This document shows, piece by piece, positions 41,809 to 55,100 of a DNA stretch of 64,000 nt. The position numbers and the translations under genes were made by a program. Position 1 is the stretch's first letter. The number at the start of each line of letters is the position of its first letter. The notes beneath the pieces were generated by a model. It did not search any database. It saw only the letters and a list, made by a program, of their open reading frames with translations, and was not told the DNA's origin. This DNA is from Conoideocrella luteorostrata (taxonomy: Eukaryota; Ascomycota; Sordariomycetes; Hypocreales; Clavicipitaceae). The stretch lies in assembly GCA_032433595.1 (NCBI GenBank), contig JASWJB010000003.1, forward strand, positions 62,001 through 126,000, read 5' to 3'.

Positions 41809-42736
41809 ATGTTTCGCGCGCTTGACGCTTTGTGCCAAACTATGCAAAACTTGTATCGGAAGTTTCCAATACCACGGGAAAGTATGTATTTCCAGCACGA
41901 ATTGCCCAGAAATCGGGCGTCTGAAGATTCAGAGGATGCCCTTCTCCCGGAGACAAAACGAGGCATTCTGCACCAAAAAAAGACTTCGTACCAGCACTCA
42001 CCACTCCGCATTGTCGCAATTCTCTTGTTGGCTACGAACTTAGTTCAAGCTTATTTCAACTTGCGGTCCACATTCAGCGCCACATTCAGCGCTGAGCTAG
42101 TGCCCACTTATCATCCGAAAATGTTAGTGCTGCTTGGGATTTTCAGCACACAACCAACACTAATTTGCAAAACATAGTTCGATGCAAAACATAACCACTC
42201 GCCGCAACCTAACATGGGAACAACTTTCAAACCCAAACTCTGATAATTTGTGGAATACTGGCGTGCCAGGCGTGACGGGATGGGTTCAGATCGAACATGC
42301 TCAAAGATATGGTCTGCCGCCTGGGATACCCTCACTGGGCAAGTACGATGTTTACATCACCACCTGGGGTCATCAGCATCATTGCCTGGTTCGTAAAGCT
42401 GTCTGTCTGATGTTGAAAAGCTGCGAGATACTAACCAAAAGGGAACAAATATTCCAGAAGATACTTCGACGGGAGTTTTCCATGCTCCTACGAGACGAGA
42501 GCTCTTTAATTGAGCTATATAGGAATGGGACCAGCGGCGCTGTGCAACATCATATCCATTGCTTTGATTACTTGCGACAAACCGTTTCCTGCGTGAGCGA
42601 CCTGACCCTCGAGGGCCTGGGGGAAGATTCCAACGAGACGTATTATGACATAGATGGATATGGGGTTGTCCACCAGTGTAAAAGTCCAGTAAGCCCGCTG
42701 CCGAAAACCGAATGCATGAAGAACGGGCAAATCTAA
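41809..42736 (+). CDS. UstYa-like (DUF3328) oxidase, one intron
   Basis: Exons 41809-42122 and 42178-42736 are joined over a 55-nt intron (GTTAGT donor, CATAG acceptor, phase exact), giving 290 residues. A single membrane helix lies near residues 66-85 (IVAILLLATNLVQAYF). The luminal part carries both HxxHC motifs of the family: HQHHC and, about 60 residues later, HHIHC within HCFDYLRQ. UstYa-type proteins catalyse oxidative cyclisation or other oxidations in ribosomal peptide pathways (ustiloxin type) and in several polyketide or nonribosomal pathways. I saw no precursor peptide with repeated Kex2-flanked cores nearby. The C-terminus is short after the second motif but plausible. Confidence 0.8.
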
Positions 42737-45275
42737 GTTTACATATCACAGGACGCTGTTGCGGAATGGCTTATTTCACATGCTCCGACCCAGGAGCTGT
42801 ATAGTAATGTGGATTTATGAGAAGCAAAGGCCTCGATAGAAAATCACTGAAAATAACTGTTTTGAGAGCCAACTAGAAGCTAGTATCTATCTATGATGTC
42901 AGAGTTTTGGCAGGCCTTATATTCAGGTATTAATAGTATCTTGCAAAGTGATCATCGCAGATGCCCCTCATCCCTCATAATTGGTGGTGAGCAGCAGTGC
43001 TACTCGCCTAACTTACCTGAGCACAATAAAACTTTTACATTCAAAAAGCAGTACATCTTCCGTGCACGGTCTATCCCCCGTTGTAAACAGTATTGAGGGG
43101 AAGCAACTCTTATATACAAGACCCTGGTGCTGCTGAATTTATCAACCCTCTAGGGGCAGAGAAAGCGTCGGAGACCGCGGAATAATTATTTAATCCGCTC
43201 AATGTGATGAAAATTGCCTTAATTCTAAGTTTCTGAAAAATTTAGATGGCCAGCATTGTGGGCTATCTACACCATCAAATTTAATCACATATAATGTTTT
43301 GAAGCACTGGTGACTAGTGTATCCATCAGCGCCTCTCCTGCAACAGCGTAATCTCTCGGAGGCGAGGGGGCTCTAGGAGCAATCTTGCCTGTTCAACGAT
43401 TAACTAGCGAGCGAGCATATCATCATCTTTTTCGTGGGAGGAAAGTACAAAGGCACGTAGATTGCAAGCAGCAGTGGCGAGAGGCGACTGCAGCAGCATA
43501 TCTAGCAAGTAGGTCTGTGGAGTGCATTAGACACGAGACCAAACAGCCCGGAGATTTTCCTGTCTGAGACGGAAATTGCTTGTCTTGCGGGCTGCACGTA
43601 CCAGTTGTTCACGCTAACCCACGCGATACGCCTTGCAGGCTCAAGTCCAGGGCTGCAACGCTGCAGCCCATTCATGTACGACCCGCCAAGTAAATAGCGC
43701 AGGATCGGCACACTCGAACTGCTTGTATTGACTTGGTAGTCCGTACTATTACCGCGGTAGTCCCCTATAGTGTGTCGCCTTAGTTATAGACCAGCACCAC
43801 CAGCCTAGGCCCGGTTATCACCTAATGTGCATCATACTGCTCACTGCAGCCGTTGGGAGACAAAGGGCGGGGGAGATGGTGGACCACCACAAACCCGATT
43901 CGAGATGGTCTACTCCGTACTGTTCAGCCCCCGACATCCCCGGGTAGTGTAAACTGTGAGGGCCGCCTTCCCTTGTCACGGAGTTATGACCTGTTTGTGT
44001 CCCACCCATGGCGGGAAGGCCGATGGAACTTCGCGTCGGGAAGCAACGACAAAGCCGGGCGGTGGCGTGAATGCGTTCCACTAAAGCATTCTTCACGCGG
44101 ACCGCCGCTTCTCAGCCGTGACTACGGAGTACCGCAGTTGTCATCCGTGAAAATGAGTGGGAAGAGCCCGTGCCATCAATCGCCCGGTAGATTTCACCAC
44201 CGGCCCATCCAGTAGTAAATGCCGTCGGCGCGTGTCTTGGCAGAGGGAAAACCCCTAAAAAAAACACAATGGCATTCGTACAAGCCACAGAAAACCATCA
44301 TGGTCGCCTAGTCTGGAAGCTGAAGGCCCTAGTTTCCCGAATAGTCACGTTGGTGCAAGTAGCTGCGAGATTGCGCAGTGTCTAGCGGACTAGATGCAGC
44401 TGGATTCAGCCACGACAAGCGCCACTTGTGCAATCGGGCCTGGCGTCACGGCTAAAGCTGGCCCAGGCCTGGCATTTCATGCAGTAGCAGAAACACGGTG
44501 GCGGTGGTGGCCACGCGCGGAGTATTCCGTAACTGGTCAGTCCTCAATACAATACAAGTCCCGGCAGTCGCGACTCTTCAACTTGGGTGGGACCCGTGCA
44601 CAACAGACCCGGAGCAAAGCCTCCACCAAAGCCCGTGGGGGAATTCACGGATATCACTCCTTATTTATCTATATTCTACCGATCGGAGTGCTTTGCACGA
44701 CTAGCAGTGAATCGTTCACTCCATCTCACCCCCCCTCAAACGCCCCAGAAAGACCGAAAAACAGAAACCACGCGATCAAGCGATGCATCTAGACCAATGC
44801 CAGGAGCGGCTGCTTTTGAGTGATTGCCGTACTAAAGCCGCGTACCGTAGTGGAGTGTTGTTGTCTACTGAGACATTATAGCTGACTGAATAAAGCCCAA
44901 AAAAAAATAAAAAATAAAAAAGAGGGAAAGAGGGAAAGAGGGGAAAAAAAAAAGAACGGCTTCGCATTAGTTAAAATAAGGGTTAGGGTTGTTTTAATTG
45001 CGTTAGTCCAACGACTAGCGACTTTCTGCGTGTATCGACTCATGCCACACCGAAGTGAGCAACTAGCGAGTCTCGACTGGACCGCGACGCCTTCATTGCA
45101 TGTTGCGCGCCATATGTTGGCTACGCTATTTGCTGCGTAGCAGTTATGAGCCCGGTAATCAGCACACCGCGCAAAATAGGGCCAATACGGAGTGTGAAAT
45201 CAGTATAAAGTCTTCGTCAGAGTCCCTCATCGACCATGGCCTTGCTGTTCCGTCCTTTCACACATCATCAACACC
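42737..45275. other. gene-poor region
   Basis: No gene supported over 2.5 kb. Notable spots: 9-mers TACTCCGTA at 43911 and TACGGAGTA at 44123; an A-rich low-complexity run at 44898-44955; and a telomere-like double unit AAGGGTTAGGGTTG at 44979-44992. G+C is higher at 43800-44700 with open frames on both strands, but none has domain or splice support. Confidence 0.4.
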
Positions 45276-48200
45276 ATGCGCTTCTTTTACACCTTATCCT
45301 TGGCAGCTGCCACGTTGTTGCACAGAGCCTCTGCAGAAGACACGACCGCGCTCAACCCGGAGGCTCGAGCTGCGGCACCTCGGTGTGCCGTCGCCGGCAA
45401 TCGCATTGTCCCGCCTTATTGGGTGACCCGGCAATCCAGTCTCTCTGATGCGGCTCAGTGCGGTGCCGTTTGCAAGAGCAGCTTGCTGTGTCAGAGCTAC
45501 TCCGTGAACAAGGATGGCTGTAGCCTCTACCTTCTTCCGTAAGCTCTTCATGCTGGACGGCGGGGTGCTGTATGCAGAGAAACTGACGGCAGAGACAGGC
45601 TGTACGATTCTATAAGGCAGGGCTCAAACCCGTCGACCTTCTACGACAGAGCCTGTGCCACCAAGACTGACCTCTGTAATGTCAATGGCTTGAGCACGAC
45701 TCGTCCAATTGTGGATTCGGCTGTCTTCCTGGACAACAGCTGGTCCGGATGCAACAGGCTCTGCAAGAAGAACTCGGCTTGCAAGAGCTTTTCTCTTGGG
45801 AGTGGCACCTGTCGTCTGTACGGCCGCCCGTCGTATCAGAATGTTGCCATTGATCAGAGAAGCAATCTGGCTTTTTGGGACATTACTTGCGCTCTGGCCA
45901 TTTCCACTTATGTAAGTCCTTGAAACGGAGTTGAACATGCAGTGGAAGAGGCATAGCTCACTACTTGGTTGTTTGCTAACTTCTCATGTTTTGTCTCCTC
46001 CAGCCCGCTTTTGTCACACCTACCTCGCCTGTCCCAGTCATCAAGCAAACCGAAGCCGCCGTGACACCAACGGTTCCTCCGGCATACACGCCGCTGGTGA
46101 CGGACAGTCCTCCATTTGTAGCTACAGGCCCAGCGCCGGCCCATGGCGGCTTCGCAAACGATGATGATTTCACCGACTCGTACACCTACACCGAGTATGA
46201 ATTACCCACAGTGACTGTCCTGGGCTCAAACCCAATCACAACTGGCATCCCCCAACCGGCATTTAGTCCAGCACCATGCATGATGTCAACCGGGCCTCAA
46301 GCTCAGTTCTCCCTCTTGGACGCAAACTTTGTTCCCTTGGTCAGCAAAACATCCAACCAGATTGGACCAATCGCACAGCCCACAGTCCAGCCTGCAGCTT
46401 CGGATCCTCTGTCCAAGACAGACCCGCAAGCCATTGCCTTCCCAGCTTTTTATCTCCAGGCGCCCGCCGGTGCGCCCGCCGGCACCTACGACTTGGTATA
46501 CGCCGGAAAGACCACGCAATATCTTGCCATGAACCAGAAGGGCAACATAGTCCTCACAGGTACTTCTACGGGGCCCAACTACGTCAACGGCCTGGCCACT
46601 ACCATCTTCACATTCAACTGCAACGGCAAAATTGGCATCACCCAGGGCGGTACGACCTACTCGTGGGCTTCTGGAAGCGGGCTCACCACGGCTACCGCCG
46701 GGGGGACTGCTCACATGCTGGCTCTTCCGGTCAACCATCCCGTCGTCGCCAAAGCCAAGCGTGATAAAACCCGGCTCCTCGCCCGCGCCAAGAGCCTCCA
46801 GGAGAAACTAGAGCGCAGAGAACAAGTGTTGCAACACGATTTGGACAAGCGCTTGAACAGCTATCAGACAGGCAACGCACCAAAATGTCCCAGAGCACCC
46901 GATAATCTCGTTCCCTATGTCAGGGCCAATTACAAGCTAAATCAGGGCAACGTTTGTGACAATCTACCCGATTGGTGGCAGCTCAGCCCCTTCAGCTTCG
47001 ATGGTTCTTGCGCTGTTCAGAGTCTGTGCTTTGACCAGTGCCAGAGTTTTGGCTGGGACAGCTGCACTGGTATATTTACCGTTATGGCCATGACTTCTTG
47101 TGTTTCCAACTTTGGAGGCAGTTGGTGGGACATTATTGTGAGTAAACCCCTCGTCACTCTTTCATCTCAGTCTCGGACGAATGGTAGAGGGAGGAAAAGA
47201 AGAAGAAAATGCTAATCATATTTGCCGCACAGCCCCTTGTGGCTTGTACCGCACAAGCAACCTATTTTTCTGTTTACGCAGGCACCAATCCCGGCCGAGA
47301 ACTCTTCAACACGGCTCAGAAGTCCATGTGTGTCTGCTACTGCAGCAACATTGGAGACACCTGTGCCTACTCTGAAAACAACTTTTACTGCGTTAACCTC
47401 AAGGGGACGGACAACAACAACTGTGGCAACTGCGGCAGACAATGCCCGCCCAACACGACCTGCAAAGGCGGCGACTGTGGATGTAAGAACTACTAACCTC
47501 TCCCATACTAAGCATTCACACTAATCATCACCATTGTCATAGGCCCTGGCGACCAGTGCGGGAAAACTTGCTTGAACCTCGCAAACAACCCCAACAACTG
47601 CGGCAAGTGCGGCAACGTCTGCAATCCAAAGTACTGTACGTATATCATGTCCTCCACGCAGTTACATAGCCGCGACTCTCTAGCTAACAAGTCTAAAACT
47701 AGGCGTCAACGGGCAATGCTACGTGCCACAGCCAGGCACTTGCGCACCGGACCCTCCCATCCGGAATGGAGACTTTACAAACGCAAACTTCTACCAAGAC
47801 TGGGAGACGGGCGTGCTTCCCAACCAGCCAGGCTGCACAGCCGGCGGTAATGTCATTATTGGCCGGTCTGTAGACGCCGGAGACTCGAAAAATTTCTTCC
47901 CTCAGATGAGCAGCCTGCCCTCTAGTGGCTGCGCAGCCAGCATCATCCAGCGCCAGGTCAAGCTCTGCCCGGGCTTCAACTACCAGCTCAAGTTCAACGC
48001 TCGCTACATTGCCGGAAAGACTGTCGGCGCCGGCACATTCACCGGCACGGCCAAGTGCTCCATCACCTGGGCGCTGGGCACCGCCGTCACCGCCACCAAC
48101 TTTGGCAATTTCCAGCACAACAGCTGGGATGTCTCGGATGCGCGATACAAGGACTATCCCCCATGGACGTTCAACGTCAAAAAGGGTGATCCTGGCCTTA

Positions 48201-48325
48201 CCAAGAAGAGCGAGAACTTCTTTGTGGACCTCATTGGTGTTGTGTACTGTACACCACAGAAGGCCGACGATGGTGGCGCCATCATTGTGGGAGGTATTGA
48301 TATCGAGCAAATCGGCACTGTTTGA
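45276..48325 (+). CDS. secreted modular protein: PAN-like, PLA2-like, Stig1-like and C-terminal domain; six exons
   Basis: Exons: 45276-45538, about 45578-45911 (start also possible at 45593 or 45599), 46004-47137, 47233-47482, 47543-47635 and 47703-48325. All phases fit, giving about 890 residues. It has a signal peptide (MRFFYTLSLAAATLLHRASA). Two PAN/apple-like Cys modules follow (CQSYS...CSLY, CKSFS...CRLY), then a Pro/Thr linker and a ~100-residue beta-type domain. A dibasic-rich segment leads to a phospholipase-A2-like domain (SLCFDQCQSFGWDSC, CVCYC). Next come two Stig1-like repeats (NCGNCGRQCPPNTTC, NCGKCGNVC). The C-terminal ~150 residues (NGDFTNANFYQDWE...) look like a carbohydrate-binding beta-sandwich. 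In the PLA2-like motif CxxHDxxC the His-Asp is Gln-Ser, so catalysis is unlikely. Confidence 0.78.
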
Positions 48326-49188
48326 TGAGTGCTGTTTTTTTTTTCACTTTTTATTTTTTTTTTTATCTTTGGAGATACCATGATGAACGGTTGGCGCCGA
48401 ACTCAATTTATAGCGCTATAAGTACATATACGAGGAGTTAGGCGTACATTATGAGCTGACTGCTTTGCAACGAATATCTTGGAGCTATCGTCTCTTTTGG
48501 CGTACGTTGGCATAATTCATTAATCTTGTGCTGTGAACAATTTATACAAAAGCTCTGCTCGAAATTCGGCTGCCCCTAATTTTAATTACATCTATTCCAG
48601 CTACAACCGGCTGTGTTATGCCACCTACTTCCACTATCGTACGATTCTAGCTAATACGAGGCCCCAATGAATTTCCGAAGGAGCCACTCTAATCTCAACA
48701 CAATTAGACCTCTTGTAGATAATTCCCAGCTGGCTAGAGCGCTTCACCTGAAAATGTTGGATGCGAAAAGTCCCCTCGACAAGCCTTCTGTTCATCCACA
48801 TTGCTCATCCGCCTTTGACCTGCACTGCAAACCGGAGACCTCAGCAAGGATTGATATAATACAGTTAATTCACTTTCCCCCATGACTATGCCTCCTGAGT
48901 TTTATGCGTGGCGTAGATGCTATCGTGGTAGGAGGATAAGGATAACCCATGCATTAGATTAGGCAAACCGGGGGTACTTTGCCTAGTGGGAGACGCTGTA
49001 ATTACCTAAAAGCCGTGACGATTCTTGACCAGAGAGGAATCCGTCCACGACGGCAGCGGACTCTTAACCCCGTTTTTTTATAAGATCACTTATATGCGTC
49101 CTAAATTTAACTACCAAAATAAACAGAAAACTGCACAAAAGGAACCAAATATCTACACAATCCCATTTCATTCCCGTATGTGCTATCA
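48326..49188. other. intergenic between convergent genes
   Basis: T-rich runs at 48331-48363 right after the stop may be part of the modular gene's 3' end. A plus-strand frame at 48667-48885 shows no domain. No other gene. Confidence 0.45.
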
Positions 49189-52100
49189 TTAAGCTTCTTC
49201 CGCCTTATAAGATGAATTCTTAAGAATATTCAAAGCCAAACGAGAGATAGGAGTTGGGCTGAGGATCTCGAATATGGACAAGCGACTGTCAAATTCCTTG
49301 AGAAACCAGTTCCGTACCTCCGTAGCTTTGAGTGAATCAACTGCAGAACATGAGTCAGCATATCAACCTCACTGGCGAATAATGTTAAACTTACCACCAT
49401 AAGCCGTCACTGGCTTATCAACATCAATGTTCGCTGGATCAGAAGACATGGCTGCAGCGACATGGATGCGCAAAGCGTCTTCAATAATCAATCTCGCATC
49501 CTCTGTTGACTTTGCTCCTTTGATGGCTTTCTCGTAGTTTACCTTCTGCTGCTTGTTGTTCTCTCCCTCGACTGCTGCCTGGTGGTCCAGTCTATGGACG
49601 AACTTGGGATCATTTTGCCAATTGCTGCTTAAGCCGTCATCACTCTTTATCGACCCCGATATTCCAACCACTACTTGGCTGGGGGTTGGCACACCATTCA
49701 ACCCGGTGTGACGTGTCGCAAGATTCAGCGCAGCACGAACCTCCTTCTTGCTGACCATGACGGATGCAAGATGCGGGAACTTCTTGACAAATTCATTGAC
49801 GGAACCAACATTGCCTGTATCCATTGCCACAAGTCCCAAGTTCAGACTAACGGCGGGAAGGCCCTGTTGTCGTCTATGCCTTGCAAGTGCATCCTCAAAA
49901 GTATTGCCAGCACTGTAATTAGCCTGGGCGACGTTTCCAATGATACCAGAGATGGAAGAAAGCAGGATGAAGAATTTCAGATCGTTATGACAACCAAGGA
50001 TATTGTGTAAGTTCCAAGTGCCATGGACCTTGGGCGCTGTAGCGGTGGCCCATTGCTTGCCTGTCATCGACTCAAAGGGAGAATCGGCCAGAATCATGGC
50101 CGCCTGGATGATTCCGCGGATGCACCAATTTTCCTTTACTGCTTGACTCGCTACATTCTTCACATCAGTATCACTGGTAATGTCGCAGCGCGCCACCGTG
50201 CAACGGCATCCATGGTGGGAGAGGCGATCAATGGTTGCTTGAGCCGAGTCAGTTGCCTTTCCGGAACGGGACAGAAGGACAATGTGCCGCGCGCCTTGCT
50301 CACACAGCCAGCCTGCCATCTCCAGACCAAGTGCACCCATCCCACCAGAGATGATGTACGTGCCGCTTGAATCAAGCATACTTTCCTGTAAGGGTAGAGG
50401 TCCTGAAACAAGCATCGGGACGTATGACTGTGGTTCCAACGAGAAGACATTACGACGGTGGTGCTCCGCAGTCTCGGACAGGACCTCCATCTCTGATATA
50501 GGTTTCTGACTGGATGCTGGTAGAGATTTCAATTCCAATTTGTTGCTCGACAACAGACTGAACACGGCCTGCCTCGAGTTGCGCATGCTGAATACATTCA
50601 GATCATCAGCTTCAAGATGCTCTAAACTGATGTCAAAGCGGGGCACGATTGTTCTCAAGCTGTCTTTGCGTTTGGTTGAGGCATCGATGGCCACGAAGCG
50701 ACCTCCTGACGAGAGACTGCCCATTAGATGCCGAACACTGGATGGGTTATGCAACGACGACAAAACGAGTTGCACACCGGCAGCGCCAGTTTTGTTTCGA
50801 ATAGCCTTGGTGCATGAACGCGTCATTCGACGAATGATGGTGCAAGATGCTAGCTGCTCCTCACAAACCTCTTCGCGCTCAGGTACTACGACAAATGTAT
50901 TCCAGCCAAGCAACTGTGACATTTGTCCTATGGCAGTTCTCAATGCCGCATCTTCGACGTCTATCAGAAGACCTCCTGCACTGACGTCGTCACTTCTAGC
51001 TCCTTGATAGTCTGGCGATGAGCTTCGGGGAGGTGAGTGCCCAGCGCTGTCTGGTGGTGTCAGACTTGGCGGCAACATTTTCTTGTTCAAGTCTGCGGCG
51101 AGATGTGATATGATCTTGGCACCCGAAAGTTCCTGATGAGACGTCAACGAATTATTGAGTTGCTGACCCACCATCAGGTGATGCGCCGTAATTAGTGGCT
51201 GGATCCAGTATGCCAGTTTCGAAGGCGAAATATCAGCTGGTACCTTGAGTATGTCGGAAGTGTTCGCAATAAAATAAGTCTGGACGTCAAAGTCGATAGA
51301 AACATCAAGGGGTAAAACGAAATCGCCCACCTCGTACTGCGATATGGAAGGACCGACCTGACTGATAACACCGACGACATTGCAAGAGAGAGTTCCATTC
51401 TTTGCGGATGAGGCGGCAACATATCTTGTTGTCACCATGACCTCATCTGAGCCGAGGGTACTGTACGGCTCGCAAGGCGTCCACTGCACCGAACCCGTCG
51501 TCGTAGATAACCGCAAGGGCTGGGCACAGTCCTCTAACTTGGTCTCAATGGTTGTTGTTGGAGCTGAAACGAGTTCCATCTCAGCATCCATAGCCGCGTC
51601 ACGCACAAGGCGAGGTATGAAGACCTTGCCGTCAGACTCTGCAAACTCAGTCTCAACGAATGCGTCGGCTTCGAGACCAGGCAAAGTAACAGCTAGGACC
51701 TGGCTCACGATAGACGCCACTTCTTCAGGATGTAAACTTGAGCGGTCTGGCGATATGTCCAAGTGCGGTATCATAAGTTGCGGGTATTCCGCACGAATTG
51801 TGCGCAGCAACCCTTGAGTTAAGCTATGCTTCAGGCCATCTTCATCTGGAGTCATGACGCCGCCTGTTGTTAGCCACAGCACATAACGCGCACTGGTGAT
51901 CAGGTCTTTGAACTTCATCAAGTCCTCCTCTGCCCAGTCGTACACAAGGGGTTCGCAATATTCAACTAGAGATATGACAAAAGAATTGCCAACTTCAAAG
52001 GGTATTTGATCCTATTTATTGAATATTAACTATTAGCCAGTGTCAACAAAAGCAGATTTTTCAAGATTTCTCAAAATATCTTGAAGGACGACGGAGTAAG

Positions 52101-55100
52101 AGCCCACGTGTCGTGCACAGCACCAAGCGGATACACAAGCTTCAGGTATGATCTCGGTGACAAGATGGAACTTATTTCGAAGAAAAATAATTCTTCATAC
52201 CAGAGAAATAGAAATGAACGTACCATGGTCTTTTTCGATACTTCAACTCCGGATTTTCGTAGAATTTCTATCAGAGCGTCGCGTAAGTGCGCGACTTTCG
52301 GGCTGTCTTGATTAGCGCTCCTCTCGAGGATCGTCACACTCTCTTGCTTCAACATCTCCAGAGACGAAGCTATCAGTTTGGCGTGGTTTTTGACGGTAAT
52401 ATGGCCATTATCACTGCTCTTGACATATTCAGTCACTTGACTGCTGGTATCATGCATCATTAATCGCCCGTCGGGTTTCAGGATACTTGTCATGGACTGC
52501 AAAAGCGATAATGTCTCAAGGCCTTCGTGAGCAGCCAGAACAATGGCGTCGTATGGTCCCTGCGTTAAAGAGCTTTGCAGATATGCGGGTAAAACATTCG
52601 GGTCTTCACTCATTGCAGGTTGTTGTGGCGATAAAGGAAGCGGACAGGAGAACAGCTTGCCATGGCCACCAGCCCTCTCATGTGGCGCTACCTTGGCTTG
52701 GAGGGCCTTCAGGACATGATGGTCATGCTCAGCGCCGCCGAGAAATAGCACCTTCGCGTTGGCATGTTTGTGGAGGAAGGACTCAAACCAAAATTCAAGC
52801 TGAGATTGGCCATCCTTACTCAAGGAGTTGGATAGTTGCTGCATGAATGCAACATCCTCCTTCCACACCACGTCAGCCGTACGAAGCTTGCTAGTGGCTT
52901 GACTTACCGAGCTGCCATTGCCAGCAGCATCAGAGACTTCACCCAGATCACTAAGACCCATTGACTCAATGACCATCTGAGGGCCAGTGACATCCGAATC
53001 GGCGAAAATGATGTCGGTCACCAGAGAAGTCTTACCCAAGCGCCTCGTCGATGCCATACCCTGGAATTTAGATCCAGGACTCGAGGGCAAGTTCGCCGAA
53101 ATAAAGACACGCTCAACAGTAACTGGCACCGCTGGGCGAACAATATGCTCTTGCGTCTGTAATGCAGCAAAGGCCAGGTGGAAAGCAGAATCCAGCGTTG
53201 CAGGATGTAGGAGATGAGGGTACTCGTACTCCATGGGCATAATGGACTTTGTATCCGGTACATTGAGAGTGCCGCAAGCGGTGCCACAAGCCAATGGCCC
53301 GTTATCTTGAGGTGACATGACGTCGATGCGCTCGAGAGCCTGAAAGGTCGGGCCGTATTCCAAGCCGATGGAGGCAAGATGGGCGTAAAACGATTTGACA
53401 TCTACAGGCTGCGATGCCAAGCTTTGAGCTTCCTGTAGCATGTTTCTGGTCGACACCCACTCTTGCTGTTGCGCCTCCTGTTCAAACGTATCGTCTCCAG
53501 TCTCGTACTGGTTCTCGTAAAGAGCACCGACTGATCCAACAACAAGTCGACGAACAGGCTGATCAAAAGAGTCAGAAAAAATGCTGAAGTCATACGTCGC
53601 GTCCATATCCTGGTGAGGCCTAAGCGTTATGGAGATGTCAGTGGCTGATCCGTCCTCGGTCAGAGCAAGTCCCGTCTCAAATACTACGTTGGTCAGCTCA
53701 ACTCCTTTTAGAACACGGCCCTCCTGTTTTTCTGCGGCTGCCAACTTCAACACAGCTTCCAATGCCATAACTAGATATCCGGCGGCCGGAAACAGGCAAG
53801 CCGAAGCCACACGATGGTGCGCTAACCACGGATTCTCAGTGACACTGAGCAAGTTACGCCATCGTAGCTCGAAAGGGTTCTGGACATCAACCGGCATACC
53901 CAAGAGGTCCGTTCTGGGTTCTTTCCGAAGACGAACGGCACTGCTTGCTGCATGCTCGAGCCAGAAACTATTCTTGTGGTTCCAGGGATACATTGGCAGG
54001 CGTGGAAGCATAGAGAGTTCCAATTCCGACGACTTTGGCATCCTGTTAGCCTTTTCCAGATCAATAGAATGCCCTGTAGACCACAGAAATCCCGCTGCCT
54101 CGAGAGCAGTCTTGCGGGCATGGTTCCCAGCTACCAGCATGGACCGATATGGCAGTTTCTCGGCGAATCGGGGGCTGATTCCAGTGAGAATCTGCTTGAT
54201 CGGGCCCTGAAGCGTTTTAGAAGGCCCTATTTCAACGATGGCGCTATATTCCGTATCCAGAAGTTCCTCTCCGTCAATGCCAGCCCCAGTGACAAGATTA
54301 CGCAACGCTCCAGCAAAACGGACGGTACTCAGCATATTCTCCATCCAATATGCGCAACCAAGTCTGTCACCTTCAATGCGTTTTTCCGTTACGGAAGAAT
54401 ACATTGGCACTCTCATTGGTCTCAGTCGTTCATCCAATCCAGCCAAAAGGCGTTCGCTATCTTCGGAAACAACCGCCATGACAGGAGAGTGGTAAGCTAC
54501 TCCCGTGCGCAGCTGGCGAGAAAACTTGCCGTCTTTTACCAAGGCCTCGTGGACAGCAGCAATAGCACTGCTTTCACCAGATAGCGTCACACTGGATGGA
54601 CTGTTGACACATGCGATAGAGACCGCCTCATTGCCTGTAATGTATTTGGCGACCTCAGACTCGGATAGGCCTGCGGCGAGCATGCTTCCTTGGACTCCCG
54701 ACCGTGATGAGACAACACTGGAGAGTGTACCTCGATAGTAAGCCACATACATAGCGTCGTCGTGAGTTAGGACTCCAGAGGAATATGCGGCAGCTACAGA
54801 AGTGTGGAGTGTTAGATATATCAGCTGTTCTTGAAAAGCAAAATGAGAACAAACAGAGAGGGGCTGGATGGCAATTATGTGAGGGGGGAACGGGTTATAC
54901 CTATTTCGCCTGACGAGTGTCCAACTACAGCCGCTGGTTGTACATTCCATGTAGAAAGCATGTCCACCAAGCCAATCTGTATAGCCGTACATAGAGGCTG
55001 GGAATAGAGTGATTGCCCCAGCTGCTCCGCAGTTCCTGTTGTAAGCATCTGCTCAATGTCCCAATCGCCACCACAAGCTGTCACCACCTTCTGACTGCGT

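Noticed and set aside
52487..54584. Long plus-strand frames opposite the PKS exons
   Set aside because: They mirror the conserved PKS codons and have no domain, signal peptide or splice logic of their own.
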